Assembly (NCBI RefSeq): GCF_002022275.1
Contig: NZ_MSDF01000003.1
Span: 1 to 60,066 of the forward strand
Direction: 5' to 3'
Origin: Pseudomonas fluorescens
GTDB lineage: Bacteria; Pseudomonadota; Gammaproteobacteria; Pseudomonadales; Pseudomonadaceae
DNA length: 60,066 bases
Shown: positions 24,960 to 32,236 of the stretch, in pieces
Numbering within the stretch: the stretch's first letter is position 1
How the letters are laid out: the number at the start of each line of letters is the position of its first letter
Position numbers and translations under genes: made by a program
Notes under the pieces: generated by a model
What the model saw: the letters and a program-made list of their open reading frames with translations, nothing else
Told to the model about the DNA's origin: nothing
The model's database searches: none

Positions 24960-26240
24960 ATGCACACGCCCCGTATTCCGCTGGTCTGGCAAATCATGAT
25001 CGGCTTGCTCGCCGGCATCGCCATCGGCGCCCTGCTGCATCGCTTTCCCGAGTCCCGGCCGTGGCTGGTGGAGAACCTGCTGCAACCGGCGGGGGATATT
25101 TTTATCAAGCTGATGAAGATGATCGTGGTGCCCATCGTGTTTGCGTGCATGGTGGTGAGCGTTTCCGGGCACGGCGACGGCAAGACGCTGGGGCGTATCG
25201 GAGTGAAATCCCTGAGCTATTTTTTCTGCATCACCACCCTGGCAATCATCGTCGGGTTGGTCATGGGCAACCTGCTCAAGCCCGGCGCCGGCACCCAGCT
25301 GTCCAGCCTGCAGGCGACGAACATCACCCTGCCGACCAGCAGCGGCGGCGGCCATAGCCTGGGGCAGGTTATCGTCGGCATCATCCCCGACAACGTGGTC
25401 AGCGCCATGGCCCAGGGCAGCCTGTTGTCGGTGCTGTTTTTTGCGGTGATGTTCGGCCTGGGTGTGTCGCGCCTGGCGCCTGAGCGCAAAGACCCGGTGA
25501 TCGCGCTGATGCGCGGCGTGTCGGATGCGATGTTCAAAGTCACCTCGATGATCATGGCCTACTCGCCCATCGGCGTGTTCGGCATGATCGCCGTGACCGT
25601 GGCCAACTTCGGCTTCGGCTCGCTGCTGCCGCTGGCCAAGCTGATCATGGTCAGCTACCTGTCCATCGCGTTTTTTGTGCTGGTGGTGCTCAACCTCGTC
25701 GCGCGCTTGTGCGGGATCAACCTGTTTGCGCTGATGCGGCATATCAAGGATGAGCTGGTGTTGGCCTTCTCTACCGCCAGCTCGGCGGCGGTGATGCCGC
25801 AATTGATGAAAAAGCTCGAAACCTACGGTGTGCCGCCTTCGCTGGTGAGCTTTGTGGTGCCGGTGGGCTACTCGTTCAACCTTGACGGCGCGTCGCTGTT
25901 CCTCGGTATCGGCACGCTGTTCGTCGCGCAACTGTACGGCATCGACCTGAGCCTGGCCGACCAGGCGTTGCTGGTGGTGACCATGGTACTGACCTCCAAA
26001 GGCGCGGCCGGAGTGCCGGGGTTTATGTTCGTGATTCTCTCGGCGACGTTGGGCAGTGCCGGGCTGCCGCTGGAGGGTATTGCGTTTATTGCCGGCGTTT
26101 ATCGGTTGATGGAAATGCCGACCACCGCGCTGAACGTGTTGGGCAATGCGCTGGCGCCGCTGGTGATTGCGAAGTGGGAGGCGCGCAACCGTGAATCTGC
26201 TTCAGAGGCTGATGCCCACAACCTTCCCGAACGGCTCTAG
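24960..26240 (+). CDS. Dicarboxylate/amino acid:cation symporter (DAACS)
   Basis: The 426-residue membrane protein belongs to the GltP/DctA family. It begins IPLVWQIMIGLLAGIAIGAL and has the serine-rich re-entrant loop FSTASSAAVMPQL, the helix-7 region SFNLDGASLFLGIG, and hairpin-2 motif LTSKGAAGVPGFMFV. Family members import glutamate, aspartate or C4-dicarboxylates with Na+ or H+. The NLDGAS variant departs from the NMDGT of glutamate carriers, so the substrate may be a modified acidic molecule. It starts 94 bases after the aminotransferase gene and is followed by a hairpin (26252-26282). Confidence 0.9.
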   Translation: MHTPRIPLVWQIMIGLLAGIAIGALLHRFPESRPWLVENLLQPAGDIFIKLMKMIVVPIVFACMVVSVSGHGDGKTLGRIGVKSLSYFFCITTLAIIVGLVMGNLLKPGAGTQLSSLQATNITLPTSSGGGHSLGQVIVGIIPDNVVSAMAQGSLLSVLFFAVMFGLGVSRLAPERKDPVIALMRGVSDAMFKVTSMIMAYSPIGVFGMIAVTVANFGFGSLLPLAKLIMVSYLSIAFFVLVVLNLVARLCGINLFALMRHIKDELVLAFSTASSAAVMPQLMKKLETYGVPPSLVSFVVPVGYSFNLDGASLFLGIGTLFVAQLYGIDLSLADQALLVVTMVLTSKGAAGVPGFMFVILSATLGSAGLPLEGIAFIAGVYRLMEMPTTALNVLGNALAPLVIAKWEARNRESASEADAHNLPERL

Positions 26241-26251
26241 ACGCTGCGATT

Positions 26252-26282
26252 GCGCTGACGGTGCGTCAAAGCCCGTCAGCGC
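26252..26282. terminator. Hairpin between convergent symporter and TetR genes
   Basis: GCGCTGACGG at 26252-26261 pairs exactly with CCGTCAGCGC at 26273-26282. It has no long T-run and overlaps the last codons of the TetR gene. A weak bidirectional terminator is plausible. Confidence 0.45.
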
Positions 26283-26881
26283 GGTTTAAGGCCCAGCATG
26301 ATATTGCCGACGATCATCTCGGCAACCTCTTCAATCGGCACACCGCCCAGTTTTCCATCTACCGACAGGGAAATCAGCCCTTCTACGGCCGCAAACACCG
26401 TCAGCGCCAACTGAACGGGATCGCCCTCAACCACCGCGCCGATGCGTTGACCGTAGGCAATCGTCTGTGGGCCCGCGAGCAGCGATTTATAGCTCGACTC
26501 CAGCATTTGCGCAGACGCGCCTTCTCGTTGTTTCGAGGCAAACATCAACCGGAACAGCGCCCGGTGTTGCGTGACAAAGCGAATATTGGCGTTAACCACC
26601 GCGATCAACCGTGGAAAAAATTCCGCCTCATCGCTGGAGGCCGCGCGGTCAAGTACAACGCCCAGCCGCTCGAACCCTTGCAACGCCAATGCATCCAGCA
26701 GCGATTGTTTGCTGGGAAAATGCCGACGCGGCGCGTTGTTGCTGACGCCAATCTCCCGCGTCAACTCACGCAGGGACAAGCCCTCCACACCGACACGCTC
26801 CAACATGGCCTCGGCGGCCGTCAGCAGGGCCGAACGCAGGTCTCCGTGGTGATAGGGCTGAGGTTTTTCCAGGTCTTCCAC
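26276..26881 (-). CDS. TetR-family transcriptional regulator
   Basis: The start is set at GTG 26881 (VEDLEKPQPYHHGDL), with AGAAGGA seven bases upstream. An ATG at 26929 would lie inside the operator palindrome. The resulting 201-residue protein begins with the YHHGDLRSALL motif of TetR proteins. It has a helix-turn-helix (VEGLSLRELTREIGVSNNAP, then RHFPSKQSLLDAL) and a TetR_C domain (RALFRLMFASKQ). It is divergent from an SDR gene, with a 25-bp operator at 26917-26941 covering the SDR promoter, so it is a probable repressor of both genes. Confidence 0.87.
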   Translation of the reverse strand: MEDLEKPQPYHHGDLRSALLTAAEAMLERVGVEGLSLRELTREIGVSNNAPRRHFPSKQSLLDALALQGFERLGVVLDRAASSDEAEFFPRLIAVVNANIRFVTQHRALFRLMFASKQREGASAQMLESSYKSLLAGPQTIAYGQRIGAVVEGDPVQLALTVFAAVEGLISLSVDGKLGGVPIEEVAEMIVGNIMLGLKPR

Positions 26882-26916
26882 GGTTATGTCCTTCTGTAAG
26901 AAAGTCGGAATGATAC

Positions 26917-26941
26917 CATATGTTGCCATTGACAACATATG
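26917..26941. promoter_or_regulatory. 25-bp TetR operator over a sigma-70-type promoter
   Basis: CATATGTTG (26917-26925) and CAACATATG (26933-26941) form a perfect inverted repeat around CCATTGA. A TTGACA -35 element (26929-26934) lies inside it, and TACATT (26953-26958) follows at 18-bp spacing, reading toward the SDR gene. Binding here would block that promoter. Confidence 0.7.
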
Positions 26942-27029
26942 TTGACAGTGACTACATTGCTGCGTGACAGGGTGTCGGCCCTGTCCACTCCCCCTCCGCC
27001 GACGACGACCAGCCTTTTGGACAATTCTC

Positions 27030-27794
27030 ATGAAACTCATCGGCAAGACGATACTGATCACTGGCGGCACGCGCGGCATCGGCTTGGAACTTGCCACGCA
27101 ACTGCTGGCGGCCGGCAATACCGTACTGGTCACCGCACGTGATGCGGCCGGCCTCGACAGCGTTCGCAAGGCGCTGCCGGGTGTTCACGCCTTTCAAAGT
27201 GACGCGAGCGACCCGCTGCAAATCGCCGCACTGTACGAGGAAGTCCGCCTGCGATTCCCGACCCTGAATGTGCTGATCAACAATGCCGGCATCATGCGCA
27301 ACCTTGACCTGAACCACGTTGCAGAGCCCGCCCGCATTGCGGATGAAATCGCGGTAGGCCTGAGTGGTCCTATCCTGCTGACTCAATATTTTTTGCCGCT
27401 TTTGCGCCAGCAGCCTGCGGCACTGATCGTCAACGTGTCCTCGGGACTGGCCTTGATACCCTTCGTCATCGCCCCCGTGTACAGCGCCGCCAAGGCGGGC
27501 ATGCACGCGTATACAAGATGCTTGCGGGCACAGGTCAAAAATACCTCGGTGCGCGTGGTGGAGCTGCTTCCACCGGGCACCGAAACGGCGTTGTTTCGTG
27601 GCGAGTTCGAAAAGGAAATGAAAGGGCAAAAAGGCATGCCTGTCGTTGAGCTGGTCGAGCAGGCGATCAAGGGCATTGAGGCGGGGAGAGATGAAATCCG
27701 TCCCGGCCTGGCCAAAGTGCTCGGCTTCATGAGCAGAATTGCGCCGGATTTCATGATGGCGCAAATGGCCAGGATGTCTGCGCCCAAGGCATGA
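27030..27794 (+). CDS. SDR-family oxidoreductase (DltE-like)
   Basis: The start is ATG 27030 (MKLIGKTILITG), giving 254 residues. The Rossmann motif TGGTRGIG (residues ~12-19), NNAGI (~86-90), the catalytic serine region NVSSGLA (~138), and YSAAK (~154-158) identify a classical short-chain dehydrogenase. It resembles DltE-like oxidoreductases and probably uses NAD(P)H on an aldehyde or ketone. The divergent TetR repressor and its operator suggest induction by a toxic or unusual substrate. A strong hairpin follows at 27828-27852. Confidence 0.87.
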   Translation: MKLIGKTILITGGTRGIGLELATQLLAAGNTVLVTARDAAGLDSVRKALPGVHAFQSDASDPLQIAALYEEVRLRFPTLNVLINNAGIMRNLDLNHVAEPARIADEIAVGLSGPILLTQYFLPLLRQQPAALIVNVSSGLALIPFVIAPVYSAAKAGMHAYTRCLRAQVKNTSVRVVELLPPGTETALFRGEFEKEMKGQKGMPVVELVEQAIKGIEAGRDEIRPGLAKVLGFMSRIAPDFMMAQMARMSAPKA

Positions 27795-27827
27795 ACGCCG
27801 GCTGCCTGGCCAAATCCAGGGCAAAAA

Positions 27828-27852
27828 AAAGCCTGCATCTCTGCAGGCTTTT
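27828..27852. terminator. Bidirectional rho-independent terminator
   Basis: AAAGCCTGCA and TGCAGGCTTT pair around a short TCTC loop. On the minus strand the stem is followed by eight T residues, so it ends the tRNA-Asn transcript. On the plus strand TTTTC follows, which can also stop SDR transcription. Confidence 0.85.
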
Positions 27853-27859
27853 CTCTATC

Positions 27860-27935
27860 TGGCTCCACGACCTGGACTCGAACCAGGGACCCAATGATTA
27901 ACAGTCATTTGCTCTACCAACTGAGCTATCGCGGA
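27860..27935 (-). tRNA. tRNA-Asn (anticodon GTT)
   Basis: The 76-base minus-strand sequence folds as a tRNA. The acceptor arms are TCCGCGA and TCGTGGA followed by G and an encoded CCA. The D-arm is TAGCTCAGTTGGTAGAGCA, the anticodon loop is ACTGTTAATC with GTT, and the T-arm contains GGTTCGAGTCC. One G-T pair occurs in the acceptor stem. A terminator lies directly downstream. No prophage or integrase is seen beside it. Confidence 0.95.
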
Positions 27936-28010
27936 ATGCGCCGTATGTTACTGATTAAAAAGAAGAAGTCAAGCACCTGTGGCTATTCCGCCGGATGACC
28001 GGTGCCTTGA

Positions 28011-28895
28011 CTAGGCCGGCCCGGCCATTTCCTTGGCCAAATCCAGCCAGGCGCGCGCTGCGGGCGGCAGATGGGCACTGCCGCGCCAGGCCAGTGCGAT
28101 GTGCCAATCCGTGTGGGGTTCATCCAATGGAATCAGGGCAATGCCTGCGTGTTGATGCATGTGCGCAAGCATGCGCGGCAGAAACGCTACGCCCAGCCCG
28201 GCCGACACCAGGTCGACGATGAAGTCGATTTGCCCACTGCGAGCGGTCACCCTTGGCGTGACGCCCTTACGCTCGCACGCGGCGAGAATCTTGGCGTTCA
28301 GCGCAAAGCCGGCTTCGAACAAAATGAACGGCGAGTCGGCAAGGTCTTTGAAGTCGATGCGTTCGCGGCCCGCCAGGGGGTGACTGACGGGCAGTACGGC
28401 CATCAGCGGTTCATTACGCACCGGTTGATAGTCAAAACTTTCGTCCACGGGTAGCAGGAGCGCAGCCAGATCCACCTCCCCCGCGTCCAGGCATTCGCGC
28501 AGTTTTTTACTGCCGTATTCGGTGAGTTCGATCTCGATATCGGGGTATCGACTACGATAAGCCGCGAACATCGCAGCAAACAGCACGCCGCAGCCCACCG
28601 GGGGCAGGCCGATGCGCAGTACGCCACGCTTGAGGCCGCGTAAATCATTGATCTCGGCCACCAGATCGTTGCTTTCGCCAAGCAACACCAAGGCGCGGCG
28701 GTAGGCAATTTCGCCAGCTGCAGTCAGCTCGTTCTTGTGACCCAGGCGATTAAGCAGCGGCATGCCCAGTTCATCCTCCAGGGTTTTAACCGCCTTGCTC
28801 ACTGAGGACTGGGTCAGGGACACTGCTTCAGCCGCTTGGGAAAAGCCCCCTTGGCGCACCACTTCGACAAACGCCAGCAATGTTCTCAGGTTCAT
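28011..28895 (-). CDS. LysR-family transcriptional regulator of lldD
   Basis: The 294-residue protein has a LysR helix-turn-helix (residues ~15-60, GGFSQAAEAVSLTQSSVSKA, then LEDELGMPLLNRLGHKNELT). Its effector domain begins LRIGLPPVGCGVLFAAMF. AGGGAATACAG precedes the ATG. It is divergent from the L-lactate dehydrogenase gene across 102 bases holding a 21-bp inverted repeat (28924-28944), so it probably controls lldD. That differs from the GntR-type LldR that usually governs lld operons. Confidence 0.88.
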   Translation of the reverse strand: MNLRTLLAFVEVVRQGGFSQAAEAVSLTQSSVSKAVKTLEDELGMPLLNRLGHKNELTAAGEIAYRRALVLLGESNDLVAEINDLRGLKRGVLRIGLPPVGCGVLFAAMFAAYRSRYPDIEIELTEYGSKKLRECLDAGEVDLAALLLPVDESFDYQPVRNEPLMAVLPVSHPLAGRERIDFKDLADSPFILFEAGFALNAKILAACERKGVTPRVTARSGQIDFIVDLVSAGLGVAFLPRMLAHMHQHAGIALIPLDEPHTDWHIALAWRGSAHLPPAARAWLDLAKEMAGPA

Positions 28896-28923
28896 CTGTA
28901 TTCCCTTGGCGACTGGGTACCAG

Positions 28924-28944
28924 TGATAAAAGTTGTTTTTATCA
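28924..28944. promoter_or_regulatory. 21-bp inverted repeat, probable LysR site
   Basis: TGATAAAA (28924-28931) and TTTTATCA (28937-28944) are perfect inverted arms around GTTGT. The site contains the T-N11-A pattern of LysR boxes and lies between the divergent lysR and lldD genes. Confidence 0.65.
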
Positions 28945-28997
28945 TGACAGATGTTTGCTTATGGTGAACCCTACCCTGCCCTGTGGAGACACCTTTG

Positions 28998-30134
28998 ATG
29001 ATCATCTCGTCAGCGTCCGACTACCGCGAAGCCGCCAAGCGCAAGCTGCCGCGCTTTCTGTTCGACTACATTGACGGCGGCGCCTACGCCGAACACACGA
29101 TGCGCGCGAACAGTTCGGACCTCACCGAGATCAGCCTGCGACAGCGCGTCCTGCGCAATGTCGACAACTTGAGCCTGAAGACCACCGTGTTTGGCCAGGA
29201 CCTGGCCATGCCGGTGATCCTGAGTCCGGTAGGCCTGACCGGCATGTTCGCGCGACGCGGTGAAGTGCAGGCGGCCAAGGCGGCGGCCAACAAGGGCATT
29301 CCTTTTTGCTTGTCGACGGTATCGGTGTGCCCGATTGAAGAAGTGGCGTCACAAAGCCCGCAGGCGATCTGGTTCCAGTTGTACGTGCTCAAGGACCGCG
29401 GCTTTATGCGCAATGCCCTTGAGCGCGCGCAGGCCGCCGGGGTGACGACGCTGGTATTCACGGTCGATATGCCGACGCCAGGCGCGCGCTATCGCGATGC
29501 GCACTCGGGCATGTCCGGACCGTTCGCGGCGTCGCGGCGCATGTTGCAGGCGGTCACCAAGCCGCAGTGGGCCTTTGATGTGGGGTTGATGGGCCGCCCA
29601 CATGATCTGGGCAACATCTCCAAATACCTAGGGAAACCGACCCACCTGGAAGACTACATCGGCTGGCTGGCCAACAACTTCGACGCGTCCATCAGCTGGA
29701 AAGACCTGGAGTGGATCCGTGAGTTCTGGAAGGGCCCGATGATCATCAAAGGCATCCTCGACCCACAAGACGCCAAGGACGCAGTGAGTTTCGGCGCCGA
29801 CGGCATCGTGGTCTCCAACCACGGTGGTCGGCAACTGGATGGCGTGCTGTCCACCGCCAAAGCATTGCCGTCGATTGCCGAGGCCGTGGGCGATGACCTG
29901 ACGGTGCTGGTGGACTCGGGCATTCGCTCGGGGCTTGATGTGGTGCGCATGCTCGCCCTGGGTGCCAAGGCTTGCCTACTGGGCCGTGCGACTGCCTATG
30001 CACTCGCTGCGGATGGCCAGCACGGGGTGGAGAACCTGCTGGATATTTTCGCCAAGGAGATGCGCGTCGCCATGACATTGACGGGCGTTACCTCGATTGA
30101 CCAGATTGACGGCAGCACGCTGGTGCAGCGCTGA
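28998..30134 (+). CDS. lldD: L-lactate dehydrogenase (FMN-dependent, quinone-linked)
   Basis: The start is ATG 28998, with GGAG nine bases upstream, giving 378 residues. The sequence is close to E. coli LldD throughout: [44 protein letters not shown], the active-site histidine in [10 protein letters not shown], and [13 protein letters not shown] for FMN phosphate. It oxidises L-lactate to pyruvate at the inner membrane and feeds electrons to the quinone pool. No lactate permease or D-lactate enzyme gene is adjacent, so this is a stand-alone copy under LysR control. Confidence 0.92.
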   Translation: MIISSASDYREAAKRKLPRFLFDYIDGGAYAEHTMRANSSDLTEISLRQRVLRNVDNLSLKTTVFGQDLAMPVILSPVGLTGMFARRGEVQAAKAAANKGIPFCLSTVSVCPIEEVASQSPQAIWFQLYVLKDRGFMRNALERAQAAGVTTLVFTVDMPTPGARYRDAHSGMSGPFAASRRMLQAVTKPQWAFDVGLMGRPHDLGNISKYLGKPTHLEDYIGWLANNFDASISWKDLEWIREFWKGPMIIKGILDPQDAKDAVSFGADGIVVSNHGGRQLDGVLSTAKALPSIAEAVGDDLTVLVDSGIRSGLDVVRMLALGAKACLLGRATAYALAADGQHGVENLLDIFAKEMRVAMTLTGVTSIDQIDGSTLVQR

Positions 30135-30276
30135 CAGCCAACTAGCCAATTAACTGACGTGACTAACAACCGGTTGAGGTTTACATTCCAATCAGCCGGT
30201 TGATTTAAAAGGAGTTTTATTAAGTTAAACGAAATGGCATGAATCTCGCTCTAATCCTCTTCAAGCAGGTTAAGCG

Positions 30277-30423
30277 ATGACAAGACGTGTGGCAGCGCCC
30301 AGGGGTTATAAACCCACTGCAAAGCGGTTTAGACTGTATCCAATGTTTTACGGAACTGAAGGAACAGTAAGACGCTTGGTACTCGCCACTCTCATCGAGC
30401 CTGTAAGACTGTTAAGTGCTTAG
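30277..30423 (+). CDS. Possible 48-residue basic small protein
   Basis: An open frame from ATG 30277 to TAG 30423 encodes a 48-residue arginine-rich peptide (begins MTRRVAAPRGYKPTAKRF, ends RLLSA). It ends 13 bases before the diguanylate cyclase start, so it could be a leader or coupled small protein. The ribosome-binding site is weak (AGGTTAAGCG). I do not recognise it, and it may be chance. Confidence 0.3.
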   Translation: MTRRVAAPRGYKPTAKRFRLYPMFYGTEGTVRRLVLATLIEPVRLLSA

Positions 30424-30436
30424 AGGCCGTTCGCTT

Positions 30437-31363
30437 ATGAAAACACCGACCCAGACCAACGCAATTGACTTCGACAGTGCCAAATTGCAACGCCTGGGGT
30501 TTGGTCAACCTGCCCTCCGCCCTCGCCGCCCCGTCACCTTTGCCCAACTTCGCCAGCAACTGAGTCAGCAATTGCAGACCAGCCTGGAACCGGAGCGCAT
30601 CCTCGGCCTGTTCTTTCGCGAGATCCAACGACTGGTGCCCCTGGATGCGCTGCAATACCGCCACGAAGCCAGTGACCTGCGCCTGGAGTTTGGCCATCGC
30701 GGCCACCACTCGGTGAGCTACACCTTGAGCCATGAAGGTGAGCACTTGGGCGAGCTGATATTCCGTCGCAACCAGCGTTTGACCGAAGAGGAACTGAACC
30801 AGCTTGAGGCGCTGTTGGCGACATTGCTGTACCCGATGCGCAACGCCCTGCTCTACCGCGCCGCCACCCGCAGTGCTTTGCGCGACCCGCTGACCGAGAC
30901 CGGCAACCGGATTGCCATGGACCAGACCCTGCAACGGGAAATCGACATGGCGCGGCGGCATCTGCACCCGCTGTCGTTGCTGATGCTGGACATCGATCAC
31001 TTCAAGAAAATCAACGACACCCATGGCCATGCCGCGGGCGACAACGTACTGCGCGCCGTGGCCGGGGCAATCAAAAGCCAGTTGCGCAATGTGGACATGG
31101 TGTTTCGGTTTGGCGGGGAAGAGTTTCTGATCCTGCTCTCCAACACTGGCCGGGATGCGGCGGGGATGGTGGGCGAACGTCTGCGCAAAGCGGCACAAAG
31201 CCAGGATTACTGGGCGGACGGTACACGGATCGAATTGACGGTGAGCCTGGGTTGCTCGACCTTGCTGGCGGCCGAATCTGCCGAAAGCCTGCTGCGCCGC
31301 GCCGACAACGCGTTGTACGTGGCCAAGCGCGAAGGCCGCAACCGTTTGGCAATGGCGGGGTAA
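30437..31363 (+). CDS. Diguanylate cyclase (GGDEF protein)
   Basis: The start is ATG 30437, giving 308 residues. The C-terminal GGDEF domain (~145-305) has active-site RFGGEEF and the substrate-binding LDIDHFKKINDTHGHAAGD. The inhibitory I-site RNVD sits exactly five residues before GGEEF, so the enzyme should make c-di-GMP under product control. The N-terminal part (~25-135) looks like a small GAF-like sensor without membrane segments, so the protein is cytoplasmic. A larger GGDEF-EAL gene lies 0.9 kb downstream on the other strand. Confidence 0.9.
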   Translation: MKTPTQTNAIDFDSAKLQRLGFGQPALRPRRPVTFAQLRQQLSQQLQTSLEPERILGLFFREIQRLVPLDALQYRHEASDLRLEFGHRGHHSVSYTLSHEGEHLGELIFRRNQRLTEEELNQLEALLATLLYPMRNALLYRAATRSALRDPLTETGNRIAMDQTLQREIDMARRHLHPLSLLMLDIDHFKKINDTHGHAAGDNVLRAVAGAIKSQLRNVDMVFRFGGEEFLILLSNTGRDAAGMVGERLRKAAQSQDYWADGTRIELTVSLGCSTLLAAESAESLLRRADNALYVAKREGRNRLAMAG

Positions 31364-31384
31364 GCCCCCGCCATCACGCTTACA

Positions 31385-32191
31385 TCACGCTTCGCTGGCA
31401 ACGCGAGCCTGGCGCTCGCGAAGGGCTACGGGCGCTTTTTCCTTCTCTTTCTCCAACCGCATGCAGCTTTCCAGAAACAGGAACATGTAGTCGTAGCTTT
31501 TGCACACGGCCTGGCGCAGCTCCGCCTGCAGGGCCTTGGTCGGGTTCATGCCGGCCAGGGTGCAGATGATTTCCAGGGCTTCCCACGGGTGGGCATCGTC
31601 GTACTGAGCGTGCATTTTCAACCACTTCATCGCACGTTTGCGGTCTTCTTCAGGGAAGGCGGCCGCATACACGCCGGTGGAACAGACCACGGCGGACCAC
31701 TCCCCAGTCGCCCCCTCGATCGCATAGTTGGTGGCGGCAATCGCGACGATCAACGAATCCGCCGAACTGGTGTGCCAGCACCAATGGCTCAGTGCGTGCA
31801 ACTCCGGCGGTACGTTCTGCGCTTGCAGCTCTTCGAGGCTCACGCCATGGGCGCGGGACCAGTGCACCCAATAGTCGGCGTGGTTCAGTTCCACGCGAAT
31901 GTTGCGCATCAGCCAACGCCGCGCCATATCCTCCCCAGGATGGCGGGCAAACTTGGTTTTGGTGAGGTTTTGTGCCATGTACAAGGCAAACTGTTCAACC
32001 ACTGGCCAGCCACCGATCAGGTAGTAGCGCATGGTCTTGGCGCTGAGCGTGTTGTCACGCATGCGCTCATACAGTTCGTGCTCGACAACTCGGCGCTTGC
32101 TCTCGCTACAGTCCTGGATCAGCTTTTGCGCCCAGGCGGGATAACTAGAGGCTTCCATAAGCGGGCCGGTTCTGTTGAATGTGTCGATCAC
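31385..32191 (-). CDS. TenA/PqqC-like iron-containing redox enzyme family protein
   Basis: The start is GTG 32191, with AAGGAG seven bases upstream, giving 268 residues. The protein is all-helical with an E..H pattern (RRVVEHELYERM, RVELNHADYWVHW, YAIEGATGEW, MHAQYDDAHPWEALE). This matches the TenA/THI-4/PqqC haem-oxygenase-like fold, whose diiron members cleave C-C bonds of amino- or fatty-acid-like substrates. The thiaminase active-site cysteine is not evident, so a thiamin role is doubtful. The gene lies between two c-di-GMP genes; its substrate is unknown. Confidence 0.75.
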   Translation of the reverse strand: MIDTFNRTGPLMEASSYPAWAQKLIQDCSESKRRVVEHELYERMRDNTLSAKTMRYYLIGGWPVVEQFALYMAQNLTKTKFARHPGEDMARRWLMRNIRVELNHADYWVHWSRAHGVSLEELQAQNVPPELHALSHWCWHTSSADSLIVAIAATNYAIEGATGEWSAVVCSTGVYAAAFPEEDRKRAMKWLKMHAQYDDAHPWEALEIICTLAGMNPTKALQAELRQAVCKSYDYMFLFLESCMRLEKEKEKAPVALRERQARVASEA

Positions 32192-32236
32192 TGTAGGGCT
32201 CCTTTTTAAGTGTGATTGTACAGACCAGCAAATGTT

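Noticed and set aside
24953..25931. Minus-strand histidine/glutamine-rich frame opposite the DAACS symporter
   Set aside because: It is an antisense shadow; the plus-strand gene has clear transporter motifs.
27860..27935. tRNA-Asn as an integration site
   Set aside because: No integrase, direct repeat of the tRNA 3' end or composition shift was seen on either side.
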